From positions 1 through 64,000 of the forward strand of contig CAAGII010000009.1 of assembly GCA_900769875.1 (NCBI GenBank): a stretch of 64,000 bases of DNA, written 5' to 3'. Position numbers and translations under genes: made by a program. The DNA is from Clostridia bacterium. Lineage in GTDB: Bacteria; Bacillota; Clostridia; Christensenellales; Aristaeellaceae. This document shows, piece after piece, positions 1-8,601 of this stretch. The notes under the pieces were generated by a model. The model was not told the DNA's origin. It was given only the letters and a program-made list of their open reading frames with translations, and did no database searches. Position 1 is the first letter of the stretch, and each line of letters starts with the position of its first letter.

Positions 1-19
1 CAACTGAGCTACTACCGCA
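1..19 (-). tRNA. tRNA-Gly-like, partial (window edge)
   Basis: The first 19 bases are identical to the 5' end of the tRNA-Gly(GCC) at 137-213 (acceptor strand, D-arm start), so this is the 5' end of another tRNA cut by the window edge. The anticodon is outside the window. Gly is inferred from identity only; Ala and others share similar 5' ends. Confidence 0.6.
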
Positions 20-45
20 AAACCGCGTATGCGGTGGATTGGCTG

Positions 46-120
46 TGGAGCGGGTGACGGGAATCGGACCCGCGTAGCCAGCTTGGAAGGCTGGAACTCT
101 ACCATTGAGTTACACCCGCA
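46..120 (-). tRNA. tRNA-Gly(TCC)
   Basis: The minus strand folds as a cloverleaf: acceptor GCGGGTG/CACCCGC, anticodon loop CTTCCAA (anticodon TCC), and a T-arm with GGTCCGATTCC. The 3' CCA is encoded (TGG at 46-48). Confidence 0.95.
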
Positions 121-136
121 CATCTCAAATGGAGAA

Positions 137-213
137 TGGAGCGGTAGACGAGACTCGGACTCGCGACCTCCACCTTGGCAAGGTGGCGCTCTACCAACTG
201 AGCTACTACCGCA
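137..213 (-). tRNA. tRNA-Gly(GCC)
   Basis: Minus-strand cloverleaf with anticodon stem CCACC/GGTGG and loop TTGCCAA (anticodon GCC). The T-arm is present and CCA is encoded at 137-139. Confidence 0.95.
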
Positions 214-234
214 TATCGGGTGCCCTATGAACCG

Positions 235-314
235 TGCGGGCGATGAGACTCGAACTCATACGCCATAGGCACCAGATCCTAAGTCTGGCGCGTCTGCCAT
301 TCCGCCACGCCCGC
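235..314 (-). tRNA. tRNA-Leu(TAG)
   Basis: Minus-strand class II tRNA with acceptor GCGGGCG/CGCCCGC, anticodon loop ACTTAGG (TAG) and a long variable arm (TGCCTATGGCGT). The discriminator is A and no CCA is encoded, so CCA must be added after transcription. Confidence 0.94.
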
Positions 315-340
315 ATGACGTTTCAGAGGGCAGATGGGAA

Positions 341-413
341 TGACCCATTGGAGATTCGAACTCCAGACACCTTGATTAAAAGTCAAGTGCTCTGCCAACT
401 GAGCTAATGGGTC
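341..413 (-). tRNA. tRNA-Lys(TTT)
   Basis: Minus-strand cloverleaf with acceptor GACCCAT/ATGGGTC, anticodon loop CTTTTAA (TTT) and T-loop TTCGAATC. The discriminator is A and CCA is not encoded. Confidence 0.95.
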
Positions 414-420
414 ATACATG

Positions 421-492
421 CTGGGGTGGCAGGGCTCGAACCTGCGCGTGAGGGAGTCAAAGTCCCTTGCCTTACCACTTGGCTACACCCCA
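421..492 (-). tRNA. tRNA-Gln(TTG)
   Basis: Minus-strand cloverleaf with acceptor TGGGGTG/CACCCCA, as is usual for tRNA-Gln. Anticodon loop CTTTGAC gives TTG. The discriminator is G and CCA is not encoded. Confidence 0.95.
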
Positions 493-542
493 ACGCAGGA
501 GATACTTGCCGCACATGCAGCAGACCAAAGGAACAAAAGAAA

Positions 543-620
543 TGGGGTGAGTAGTGGGACTCGAACCCACGGTCTCCAGAGCCACAATCTGGCGCGTTAA
601 CCAACTGCACTATACCCACC
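543..620 (-). tRNA. tRNA-His(GTG)
   Basis: Minus-strand cloverleaf with anticodon loop TTGTGGC (GTG). The extra G at -1 pairs with C73, the tRNA-His identity element. CCA is encoded (TGG at 543-545). Confidence 0.95.
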
Positions 621-627
621 ATATCCG

Positions 628-701
<74 letters not shown>

Positions 702-793
702 AGGACGGGAAGCCGCTCGCATAGCTTGTTGCTGCAAGGGTACCGCATGTCAGCCTGATGTGGTGTGGCACTCACGCTCGCTGACAGTGATAG

Positions 794-822
794 ATTATAG
801 CAGGGCGCGCACGATTTGTCAA
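794..822 (-). promoter_or_regulatory. Promoter of the tRNA operon
   Basis: On the minus strand a perfect -35 TTGACA (817-822) and a perfect -10 TATAAT (794-799) are separated by 17 bases. A full-consensus sigma-A promoter fits a stable-RNA operon. It reads into tRNA-Arg and the genes beyond. Confidence 0.9.
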
Positions 823-848
823 TACCCTCATGCAGATTCTTTTCATTT

Positions 849-887
849 CTCTGCCGGGGCCGCGATGTGTGGGCAGCCCCGGCAGAG
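849..887 (-). terminator. Hairpin downstream of asnS
   Basis: A perfect 12-bp stem (849-860 with 876-887) with a 15-base loop lies 10 bases beyond the asnS stop. There is no T-tract on the minus strand, so it may be a poor intrinsic terminator or an mRNA 3'-end stabiliser. Confidence 0.5.
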
Positions 888-897
888 CATGTCTCAA

Positions 898-2271
898 TCA
901 GAATTCGCAGTTCATGGGCGTGCGCGCGTAGGGGATCACGTCGCGGATGTTGTCCACGCCCGTGAGGTAGATCAGCAGCCGCTCAAAGCCCATGCCGAAG
1001 CCCGAGTGCGTGCAGCCGCCGAAGCGGCGCAGGTTCACATACCAGTCCATTGCGTCGCGGCTGATGTGCAGCGCGTCCATGCGCTCCACCAGCTTGTCGT
1101 AGCGCGTTTCGCGCTGGCTGCCGCCCATCAGCTCGCCCGCGCCGGGCACCAGCAGATCGACCGCCGCCACCGTTTTGCCGTCGTCGTTCTGGTACATGTA
1201 GAACGCCTTGATGTCGCGCGGCCAGTCGTAGACGAACACCGGGCCGTGGAAGTATTCCTCGGTCAGGTACTTCTCATGCTCTTTGGCGGTATCCTCGCCG
1301 TAGCGGGGCTCAAACTCGAAGCGGTCCTTCACCTGACGCAGGATGGTGATGGCCTCCTCGTGCGTGACGCGCGCGGCGCGGGGCGTCGCCAGCAGGCTTT
1401 GAAGCTTGTCAATCAGCCCGCCGCCGGTGAACTGGTCGAGGAACTGCAGCTCGTCTAAGCACATTTCCAGCACGGTTTTCACCAGATACTTGAGGAAATC
1501 CTCCTCGATATCCATCAGCTGGTGGATGTCGCAGAAGGCGATTTCCGGCTCGATCATCCAAAATTCCGCCGCGTGGGTCTTGGTGTTGCTGTTTTCGGCG
1601 CGGAAGGTGGGGCCGAAGGTGTACACGCGGCTGAACGCCATGGCGAAGGTCTCCGCCTCCAGCTGACCGGTCACCGCCAGCGAGGTGGGCTTGCCGAAGA
1701 AGTCCTCCGACGCGTCGGCGCGGCTGCCGGCGGGCAGGGTGGTCACGGTGAAGGTATTGCCCGCGCCCTCCGCGTCGTTGGCGGTGATGAGGGGCGTATG
1801 CACATACAGGTAGCCGCGATCCTGAAAATAGGTGTGGATGGCCATGCTCGCCACGCTGCGCACGCGGAACACCGCCTGGAACAGGCGCGTGCGGGGACGC
1901 AGATAGGCGATCTCGCGCAGAAACTCCACGCTGTGGCGCTTGGGCTGGAGCGGATAATCCTCCGGGCAGTCGCCCTCAAGGACGATGGCGCTGGCCTGCA
2001 CCTCGGGCGTTGTGGGGTCCTTGTAGCTGGGCACCACTTTTCCGCGCACCGTGATGGCCGCGCCCACGCGCAGGGCGGACACGGCCTTGAAGCCGTCGAT
2101 ATTCGCGTCGTACACCACCTGCGGGTTCTTGAAGCAGGTGCCGTCAAAAAAATCAATAAAGCCCATGTTCTTCTGCTTGCGGTGGTTGCGAATCCAGCCC
2201 TGCAGACAGACCTCCTGCCCCTGCAGCTCCTGCAGCCGCTCCTTCAGGGCGCGGGTGGTAATCACTTCCAT
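898..2271 (-). CDS. asnS: Asparaginyl-tRNA synthetase
   Basis: 457 residues, the usual AsnRS length. It charges tRNA-Asn in the cytoplasm. An N-terminal OB-fold anticodon-binding domain (about residues 10-110, with LQGWIRNHRKQKNMGFIDF) is followed by a class II synthetase core: motif 2 around TFRAENSNTKTHAAEFWMIE and motif 3 GFGMGFERLLIYLTG near the C-terminus. AENSNT and HAAEFWM are typical of AsnRS rather than AspRS. An upstream in-frame ATG would add nine residues, but AGAGAGGAG lies 7 bases before the ATG at 2271, so that start was chosen. It has its own extended -10 promoter, divergent from prfC, and sits beside the tRNA operon. Confidence 0.97.
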   Translation of the reverse strand: MEVITTRALKERLQELQGQEVCLQGWIRNHRKQKNMGFIDFFDGTCFKNPQVVYDANIDGFKAVSALRVGAAITVRGKVVPSYKDPTTPEVQASAIVLEGDCPEDYPLQPKRHSVEFLREIAYLRPRTRLFQAVFRVRSVASMAIHTYFQDRGYLYVHTPLITANDAEGAGNTFTVTTLPAGSRADASEDFFGKPTSLAVTGQLEAETFAMAFSRVYTFGPTFRAENSNTKTHAAEFWMIEPEIAFCDIHQLMDIEEDFLKYLVKTVLEMCLDELQFLDQFTGGGLIDKLQSLLATPRAARVTHEEAITILRQVKDRFEFEPRYGEDTAKEHEKYLTEEYFHGPVFVYDWPRDIKAFYMYQNDDGKTVAAVDLLVPGAGELMGGSQRETRYDKLVERMDALHISRDAMDWYVNLRRFGGCTHSGFGMGFERLLIYLTGVDNIRDVIPYARTPMNCEF

Positions 2272-2327
2272 GGTGATGCTCCTCTCTGGCCCGGTCACGC
2301 CATTGTGATCGGGAAATGACTTCCTAC

Positions 2328-2356
2328 ATCATAGCACATATTCGCAGCGCGCGCAA
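2328..2356 (-). promoter_or_regulatory. asnS promoter
   Basis: Minus strand: -35 TTGCGC (2351-2356), 17-base spacer, -10 TATGAT (2328-2333) preceded by TGC, an extended -10. It lies about 57 bases upstream of the asnS start codon. Confidence 0.65.
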
Positions 2357-2405
2357 GGCGGCGCGGTTTTTTTGCGGCGCGGGGCGATTCCGGTACCTCC
2401 AGCCC

Positions 2406-2435
2406 TTGACAAGCCAGCCTCCGCCGCCCTATAAT
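2406..2435 (+). promoter_or_regulatory. prfC (prfC-typA) promoter
   Basis: Consensus -35 TTGACA (2406-2411), 18-base spacer, -10 TATAAT (2430-2435), about 52 bases before the prfC start. An inverted repeat around GTACCGTTGGTAC lies just after the -10. Confidence 0.85.
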
Positions 2436-2487
2436 GTACCGTTGGTACCGCCGTTTGGCGCGACGTATGATTGATGGGAGGAACACC

Positions 2488-4107
2488 ATGCTGCCAGAGC
2501 GTGACACACAGGCTTTCCGCGACCTTCTGCACGAGCAGGTGGACAAGCGGCGCACCTTTGCGATCATTTCCCACCCCGACGCGGGCAAGACCACGCTGAC
2601 CGAGAAGCTGCTGCTCTACAGCGGCGCCATCCGCTCCGCCGGCAGCGTCAAGGCGCGCAAGGCGGACAAGCACGCCACCTCCGACTGGATGGATATCGAG
2701 AAGCAGCGCGGCATCTCCGTCACCTCCTCCGCGATGCAGTTTGAGTTTGACGGCTATCATATCAATATTCTGGACACGCCCGGCCATCAGGACTTCTCGG
2801 AGGATACCTACCGCGTGCTCGTCGCGGCGGACGCGGCGGTGATGCTCATCGACGCGGCCAAGGGCGTGGAGGCGCAGACCATCAAGCTCTTCAAGGTCTG
2901 CCGCATGCGCAACATCCCCATCTTCACCTTCGTCAACAAGATGGACCGCGCCGCCAAGGATCCCTTCGCGCTCATGGAGGAGCTGGAGCAGGTGCTGGGC
3001 ATCCGCTCGTGCCCCATCAACTGGCCCATCGGCGTGGACGGCGATTTTCAGGGCGTGTATCACCGCGATACCCGCATGGTGGAGCTGTACACCGGCGGCG
3101 ACCACGGCAAGTATCAGGTGGAAAAGACCGATATCGCGCTGGACGATCCCGCGCTGGAGGGCGCGCTGGCGGAGCATTACCGCGAGCGGCTCTATGAGGA
3201 GATCGAGCTGCTGGACGAGGCGGGCGACGCTTTCGATCTGGACGCTGTGCGCCGCGGCGAGCTGACGCCGATGTTCTTCGGCTCGGCGGTGACCAACTTT
3301 GGCGTGGAGCCGTTCCTTGAGCGCTTTTTGCAGTACACGCCGCCGCCCCTGCCCCGCGAGGCGGATATCGGGCAGGTCGGGCCCGAGGCGCCGTACTTCT
3401 CCGGCTTTGTGTTCAAGATTCAGGCCAACATGAACCCCGCGCACCGCGACCGCCTCGCCTTTATGCGCATCGTCAGCGGCGCGTATGAGAAGGGCATGGA
3501 GGTGTGGCACTCCGGCACGGGCAAGCAGGTGGCGCTCAAGCAGCCCCAGCAGTTCATGGCGGACGAGCGCGAGGCCGTGGAGGAGGCATGGGCGGGCGAT
3601 ATCATCGGCCTGTTCGACCCCGGCATCTATCAGCTGGGCGATACGCTCTCCTCCGGCCCGAAGCTGCATTATGAGAATATCCCCGTCTTTGCGCCCGAGC
3701 ATTTCAACCGCGTGCGCCCCGTGGACAGCATGAAGCGCAAGCAGTTCCAGAAGGGCATCAACCAGCTCGCGGAGGAGGGCGCCATCCAGACCTTCATCCG
3801 CACCGAGACGGGTCGCGAGGAATTCATGGTGGGCGTGGTCGGCGTGCTGCAGTTCGAGGTGCTGGAGCATCGCCTGCGCACCGAGTATCAGGCGGAGATC
3901 ATCCGCGAGGGCATGCCCTTCCGCTATGTGCGCTGGGTGGTGAAAACGCCAAAGCCCGTGGAGGAGCTCAAGCTCACCTCGACCTCCGGCCGCGCGAAGG
4001 ATAGCCGCGGGCGCGACGTGCTGCTGTTTGAAAACGAGTGGAGCATCCGCCTCGCGCTGGAAAACAACGAGGGGCTGGAGCTGGCGGAAACCGCCAACCG
4101 CCTGTAA
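2488..4107 (+). CDS. prfC: Peptide chain release factor 3 (RF3)
   Basis: 539 residues, close to the usual 525-540. RF3 is a translational GTPase that removes RF1/RF2 from the ribosome after termination. The G domain shows G1 SHPDAGKTT, the switch region with QRGISVTSS, G3 DTPGHQDFSED and G4 NKMD, followed by domain II and the C-terminal RF3 domain (EFMVGVVGVLQFEVLEHRL). RF3 carries DAGKTT where EF-G has DHGKTT, which separates it from typA next door. The start is ATG 2488 because GGGAGG lies 6 bases upstream; the longer reading frame has no SD. It is followed 43 bases later by typA on the same strand, probably one operon of two translational GTPases. Confidence 0.96.
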   Translation: MLPERDTQAFRDLLHEQVDKRRTFAIISHPDAGKTTLTEKLLLYSGAIRSAGSVKARKADKHATSDWMDIEKQRGISVTSSAMQFEFDGYHINILDTPGHQDFSEDTYRVLVAADAAVMLIDAAKGVEAQTIKLFKVCRMRNIPIFTFVNKMDRAAKDPFALMEELEQVLGIRSCPINWPIGVDGDFQGVYHRDTRMVELYTGGDHGKYQVEKTDIALDDPALEGALAEHYRERLYEEIELLDEAGDAFDLDAVRRGELTPMFFGSAVTNFGVEPFLERFLQYTPPPLPREADIGQVGPEAPYFSGFVFKIQANMNPAHRDRLAFMRIVSGAYEKGMEVWHSGTGKQVALKQPQQFMADEREAVEEAWAGDIIGLFDPGIYQLGDTLSSGPKLHYENIPVFAPEHFNRVRPVDSMKRKQFQKGINQLAEEGAIQTFIRTETGREEFMVGVVGVLQFEVLEHRLRTEYQAEIIREGMPFRYVRWVVKTPKPVEELKLTSTSGRAKDSRGRDVLLFENEWSIRLALENNEGLELAETANRL

Positions 4108-4150
4108 GCGCGCGGCGTGAGCCGTGGAATGAGGAAGGAAGAGAAGTAAC

Positions 4151-5977
4151 ATGATTCGTGAGGACATCCGCAACATTGCCATTATCGCCCACGTGGATCA
4201 CGGCAAGACCACGCTGGTGGACCAGATGCTCAAGCAGGGCGGCGTATACCATGAAAACCAGCAGACCGTGGACCGCGTGATGGACTCGGGCGATATCGAG
4301 CGCGAGCGCGGCATCACCATCCTTGCCAAGAACACCGCCGTGCATTACAACGGCTGCAAGATCAACATCGTCGACACCCCCGGCCACGCCGATTTCGGCG
4401 GCGAGGTGGAGCGCGTGCTGAAGATGGTGGACGGCGTGCTGCTGCTGGTGGACAGCTTTGAGGGCCCCATGCCCCAGACCCGCTTTGTGCTGAAGAAGGC
4501 GCTGGAGCTGAAGCTGAAGGTGCTCATCGTCATCAACAAGATCGACCGTCCCGACGCGCGCTGCGACGAGGTGGTCAACGAGATTCTTGACCTGCTCATC
4601 GACCTTGAGGCGGACGAAACCACCATCGAGAACCCCATCCTCTACGTATCCGCGCGCAAGGGCACGGCCACGCTTGACCTTGAGCAGCCCGGCACCGATC
4701 TGCGCCCGCTCTTTGACGCGATCATGCGCTACATCCCCGCGCCCGAGGGCGACGAGGAGGGCCCCGCGCAAGTGCTGATTTCCACCATCGACTACTCCGA
4801 GTATGTGGGCCGCATCGGCGTGGGCCGCATCGTGCGCGGCACCTTCAAGGCCGGCATGAACGTGATTGACACCAACGTGCAGACCGGCGTGACCAGCCAG
4901 CAGTGGCGTCTGGGCGGCCTGTTCACCTACGATGGCCTCAGGCGCGTGCCTGCCGAGACGGTGGGCATGGGCGACATCGCCGCCATCTTCGGCAAGGAGG
5001 ATCTCTCCATCGGCGATACGGTGTGCGACCCCGCCTGCGTGGAGGGACTGCCCTTTGTGAAAATCTCCGAGCCGACGGTGACCATGACCTTTCAGGTCAA
5101 CGACAGCCCCTTCGCCGGGCGCGAGGGACAGTATGTGACCAGCCGCCACCTGCGCGCGCGTCTCATGCGCGAGTTGCAGACCGACGTGTCGCTGCGCGTC
5201 AACGACACCGATTCCACCGACGCCTTCGAGGTGTGCGGACGCGGCGAGCTGCACCTGTCCATCCTCATTGAGAACATGCGCCGTCAGGGCTATGAGTTCG
5301 CGGTGTCCAAGCCCCGCGTCATCTACAAGGTGATTGACGGCGTCAAGTGCGAGCCCATCGAGCGCCTTGTGGTGGATACGCCGCAGGCGAGCGCCGGCGC
5401 GGTGATTGAAAAGATCGGCCGCCGCCGCGGCACGCTGGAGCATATGTCCGGCATTGACCGCGTGAGGCTGGAGTTCCTGGTGCCGTCCCGCGGCCTGTTC
5501 GGCTACCGCAGCGAGTTCATGACCGATACGCGCGGCGAGGGCATCATGTCCTCCGTGTTTGAGCGCTATGAGCCGGTCAAGGGCGATATCCCGCACCGCA
5601 GCGCGGGCGCGCTGGTCACCTTCGAGACCGGCACATCCACCTCCTACGGCCTGTTCTACGCGCAGGAGCGCGGCACGCTGTTCATCGGCGCGGGCATGCA
5701 GGTGTACGAGGGCATGATCTGCGGCCAGAACGCCCGCCCCGGCGACCTTGTGGTCAACGTGTGCAAGCAGAAGCATGTGACCAACATGCGCAACGCCTCC
5801 GCCTCGGAGGACGCCATGCGCCTGATCTCCGTGCATCCGCTGACGCTGGAGGAGTGCCTGGAGTTCATCGACGACGACGAGCTGCTGGAGATCACCCCCA
5901 AGAATCTGCGCATGCGCAAGCGCATCCTCAACCATGGCGACCGCAGCCGTCAGCACCGCTACGTCACCAGCGACTGA
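4151..5977 (+). CDS. typA: Ribosome-associated GTPase TypA/BipA
   Basis: 608 residues, normal for TypA. This elongation-factor-like GTPase acts in ribosome assembly, notably under cold or stress. G1 is AHVDHGKTT (residues 12-20), switch RERGITI, G3 DTPGHADFGGEVER, G4 NKIDRPDAR. EF-G-like domains III and V follow, then the TypA-specific C-terminal domain (SAGALVTFETGTSTSYGLF and the loop ending GAGMQVYEGMICGQNARPGDL). AAGGAAGAG precedes the ATG. A terminator follows the stop. Confidence 0.97.
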   Translation: MIREDIRNIAIIAHVDHGKTTLVDQMLKQGGVYHENQQTVDRVMDSGDIERERGITILAKNTAVHYNGCKINIVDTPGHADFGGEVERVLKMVDGVLLLVDSFEGPMPQTRFVLKKALELKLKVLIVINKIDRPDARCDEVVNEILDLLIDLEADETTIENPILYVSARKGTATLDLEQPGTDLRPLFDAIMRYIPAPEGDEEGPAQVLISTIDYSEYVGRIGVGRIVRGTFKAGMNVIDTNVQTGVTSQQWRLGGLFTYDGLRRVPAETVGMGDIAAIFGKEDLSIGDTVCDPACVEGLPFVKISEPTVTMTFQVNDSPFAGREGQYVTSRHLRARLMRELQTDVSLRVNDTDSTDAFEVCGRGELHLSILIENMRRQGYEFAVSKPRVIYKVIDGVKCEPIERLVVDTPQASAGAVIEKIGRRRGTLEHMSGIDRVRLEFLVPSRGLFGYRSEFMTDTRGEGIMSSVFERYEPVKGDIPHRSAGALVTFETGTSTSYGLFYAQERGTLFIGAGMQVYEGMICGQNARPGDLVVNVCKQKHVTNMRNASASEDAMRLISVHPLTLEECLEFIDDDELLEITPKNLRMRKRILNHGDRSRQHRYVTSD

Positions 5978-5984
5978 TACCCTA

Positions 5985-6021
5985 CAGGCACAGCGCCCGC
6001 GCGGCGGCTGCGCCTGTTTTT
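5985..6021 (+). terminator. typA terminator / cinA leader hairpin
   Basis: CAGGC-A-CAGC pairs with GCTG-C-GCCTG and is followed by TTTTTG. It ends only 19 bases before the cinA start codon, leaving no room for a promoter between. Confidence 0.75.
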
Positions 6022-6040
6022 GAAAATGGAGGGAACGATC

Positions 6041-7285
6041 ATGATCGCGGAGCTTCTCTGCGTCGGCACCGAGCTGCTCATGGGGCAGGTGCTCAATACC
6101 AACGCGCAGTTTCTCTCGCGCCGCCTCGCCGCACTGGGCGTGACGGTATACCATCAAAGCGTGGTGGGCGACAACGCGCAGCGGCTGGAGGACGCGCTGC
6201 GTCTTGCGCTCAGCCGCGCCGACGTGGTGCTGACCACGGGCGGCCTCGGCCCGACGGCGGATGACATCACCAAGCGCGTGACGGCGAAGGTCGCGGGTAG
6301 CGAGCTGGTGCTGCGCCCCGAGGCGGAGGCGATGGTGCGCGAGCGCTTCCGCCAGTACCACAGGGACATGACGCTGAACAACCTTTCCCAGGCGATGTTC
6401 ACGGCGGATTCGACGCTGCTTTGCAACCCGCACGGCACCGCGCCCGGCGCGATCGTGCCCGTCGGGGAGGGCAAGGCGGTCATCCATCTGCCGGGCCCGC
6501 CGCTCGAGCTGCAGCCGATGTTCCGCGAGCAGGTGGAGCCGTGGCTGGCAGCGCGCTCATCTCGCGTGCTGGTCAGCCGCTACATCCGCATTTTCGGCAT
6601 GGGCGAGGCGGAGGTGGACGCGCGCCTTGCCGATCTGGAGGCGCGCGAGCAGCCGACGCTGTCGCCGTACTGCTCCACGGGCGAGGTGATGCTCCGCCTC
6701 ACCGCCTGCGCGGAGGATGCGCGGCACGCGGAGCAGCTGCTTGCCCCCGCGCTTGACGAGGTGCGCGCGCGCCTTGGCGACGTGGTGTACAGCGTGCGTG
6801 AGGATGACGGCGGCAGCCTTGCCGTGAGCTGCGTGGAGGCGCTTCGCGCGCGCGGCTGGACGGTCGCGACCTGCGAGAGCCTGACCGGCGGCATGATCGC
6901 CTCGACGATGGTGGAGGTGCCGGGCGCAAGCGAGGTGGTGCGCGGCGGACTGGTGACCTACCAGAGCGTCGCCAAAACGATGCTGGCGGGCGTCGCGCCG
7001 GATATGATCGAGCGCTGCAACGTGGTGAGCGCCGAGGTGGCCATGGCGATGGCGCAGGGCGCGCGAGAGCGCCTGGGGGTGGATATCGCGGTGAGCGCCA
7101 CGGGGCTTGCGGGTCCCGGCGGCGGCACGGACGAGCGCCCGGTGGGCACGGTGTTCCTCGGCGTGTGTACGAGGGATGGCGTTCGCGCCATTCCCCTGCG
7201 CCTGAGCGGCAGCCGTGAGCGCATCCGCACGCTGAGCATGAAGCACGCGCTGGACGCGGTTCGCCGCGAGGCGCTCAGGCAATAG
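6041..7285 (+). CDS. cinA: CinA family protein (nicotinamide-nucleotide amidase / competence-damage protein)
   Basis: 414 residues with the standard two-domain CinA architecture. The N-terminal MoaB/MogA-like domain (about 1-170; ELLCVGTELLMGQVLNTN and TTGGLGPTADD) resembles the ADP-ribose pyrophosphatase part of CinA. The C-terminal domain (about 255-410; TCESLTGGMIASTMVEVPGA, VSATGLAGPGG) is the pyridine-nucleotide amidase that recycles NMN. The reading frame is open further upstream, but GGAGGG 7 bases before ATG 6041 fixes the start. It lies directly after the typA terminator, so its expression depends on readthrough or an internal promoter. It converges on proA and shares a terminator with it. 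Confidence 0.94.
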   Translation: MIAELLCVGTELLMGQVLNTNAQFLSRRLAALGVTVYHQSVVGDNAQRLEDALRLALSRADVVLTTGGLGPTADDITKRVTAKVAGSELVLRPEAEAMVRERFRQYHRDMTLNNLSQAMFTADSTLLCNPHGTAPGAIVPVGEGKAVIHLPGPPLELQPMFREQVEPWLAARSSRVLVSRYIRIFGMGEAEVDARLADLEAREQPTLSPYCSTGEVMLRLTACAEDARHAEQLLAPALDEVRARLGDVVYSVREDDGGSLAVSCVEALRARGWTVATCESLTGGMIASTMVEVPGASEVVRGGLVTYQSVAKTMLAGVAPDMIERCNVVSAEVAMAMAQGARERLGVDIAVSATGLAGPGGGTDERPVGTVFLGVCTRDGVRAIPLRLSGSRERIRTLSMKHALDAVRREALRQ

Positions 7286-7291
7286 CATACA

Positions 7292-7336
7292 AAAACAGGC
7301 GCTGTGTGGGATGAAAGCTCCCGCAGCGCCTGTTTT
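7292..7336. terminator. Bidirectional terminator between cinA and proA
   Basis: AAAACAGGCGCTG pairs with CAGCGCCTGTTTT around a short loop. A-rich and T-rich flanks make it work in both directions for the convergent genes. Confidence 0.85.
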
Positions 7337-7344
7337 GATGATGT

Positions 7345-8601
7345 TTACCGCACCTGTCCGTTGCCGGTGACGACGTATTTGTAGGTATTCAGCTCGCACA
7401 GCCCCATCGGGCCGCGGGCGTGGAGCTTCTGGGTGGAGATGCCCATCTCGCATCCCAGGCCGAACTCGCCGCCGTCGGTGAAGCGGGTGGACGCGTTGAC
7501 GTATACCGCCGCCGCGTCCACCGTGCGGGTGAACAGCGCGGCTGTGTCCGCGTTCCTGGTGACGATGGCCTCGCTGTGCCCGGTGGAGTGCAGGGCGATG
7601 TGGCGCATGGCCTCCTCCGCGCTGTCCACCACGCGCACGGCGAGGATGTAGTTAAGAAACTCGGTGTCAAAATCGGTATCGGACGCCGGCGTGCCGTCGA
7701 TGATGGCGGCGGCGCGGCTGCACAGGCGCAGCTCCACGGGCGTTTCGCCGCGCGCCGCGCGCTCGTCGCACAGGCGCTTTTTCAGCACCGGCAGGAAAGC
7801 GTCCGCCACCGCGCTGTGCACCAGCAGCACCTCCTCGGCGTTGCACACGGAGGGACGGCTGCATTTCGCGTTTTCGATGATGCGCAGCGCCATGTCCAGA
7901 TCGGCCTCCGCGTCCACATACACATGGCAGATGCCCGTGCCCGTCTGGATGCAGGGCACCCGCGCGTGCTCCACGCAGCTGCGGATGAGCCCGGCGCCGC
8001 CGCGCGGGATCAGCAGATCCACATAGCCCACGGCCTCCATCAGCTCGCGGGCGCTCTGGCGCGAAACGTCCTCCACAAGGCCGAGCACGCGGTCGTCCAC
8101 CTGCGCGTCGCGCAGCCCCGCCTTCAGCGCCCGCACGATCGCCTCGCAGGAGCGGTGCGCCTCCTTGCCGCCGCGCAGAATGACCGCGTTGCCGGATTTG
8201 ATCGCCAGCGCCGCCGCGTCGGACACCACGTTGGGGCGCGACTCAAAGATGATGGCGACCACGCCCAGCGGCACGGACACCTTCTCGATCGTCATGCCGT
8301 TTGGATGCTCCGTATGCTGCAAAACGCGCCCCACGGGATCGGGCAGCCGCGCAACGCTGCGCATGCCCTCCGCCATGGCGCGGATGCGCGCCTCGCTCAG
8401 CGTCAGCCGGTCGAGCATCACCTCGCCGTACTGCGCGCGCGCGGCCTCCACGTCGGCGCGGTTGGCTTCAAGCACCGCGGCGCTGTCGCGCAGCAGCGCG
8501 TCCGCCATGGCAAGCAGCGCGTTGCTGCGCGTTTGCGCGTCAAGACGGGAGAGCGAGGGCGCGGCGTTTTTCGTCCATACAAGCAGCTCCTGTGTGGTCA
8601 T
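7345..8601 (-). CDS. proA: Glutamate-5-semialdehyde dehydrogenase (gamma-glutamyl phosphate reductase)
   Basis: 418 residues, the normal ProA length. It reduces gamma-glutamyl phosphate to glutamate semialdehyde with NADPH, the second step of proline synthesis. Aldehyde-dehydrogenase fold: VPLGVVAIIFESRPNV, RGGKEA, VDLLIPRGGAGLI, and the catalytic Cys in RPSVCNAEE. The C-terminus carries GLGCEMGISTQKLHARGPMG, typical of ProA. The ATG overlaps the proB stop by four bases (ATGA), giving translational coupling in a proBA operon. Confidence 0.97.
   Translation of the reverse strand: MTTQELLVWTKNAAPSLSRLDAQTRSNALLAMADALLRDSAAVLEANRADVEAARAQYGEVMLDRLTLSEARIRAMAEGMRSVARLPDPVGRVLQHTEHPNGMTIEKVSVPLGVVAIIFESRPNVVSDAAALAIKSGNAVILRGGKEAHRSCEAIVRALKAGLRDAQVDDRVLGLVEDVSRQSARELMEAVGYVDLLIPRGGAGLIRSCVEHARVPCIQTGTGICHVYVDAEADLDMALRIIENAKCSRPSVCNAEEVLLVHSAVADAFLPVLKKRLCDERAARGETPVELRLCSRAAAIIDGTPASDTDFDTEFLNYILAVRVVDSAEEAMRHIALHSTGHSEAIVTRNADTAALFTRTVDAAAVYVNASTRFTDGGEFGLGCEMGISTQKLHARGPMGLCELNTYKYVVTGNGQVR

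Noticed and set aside
849..887. A riboswitch or small RNA between asnS and the tRNA operon
   Set aside because: Only a simple perfect hairpin is visible; it is better explained as an mRNA 3' end.
3974..6487. An 837-codon minus-strand frame opposite prfC, typA and cinA
   Set aside because: Same GC-driven antisense effect, with no SD and no recognisable domain.
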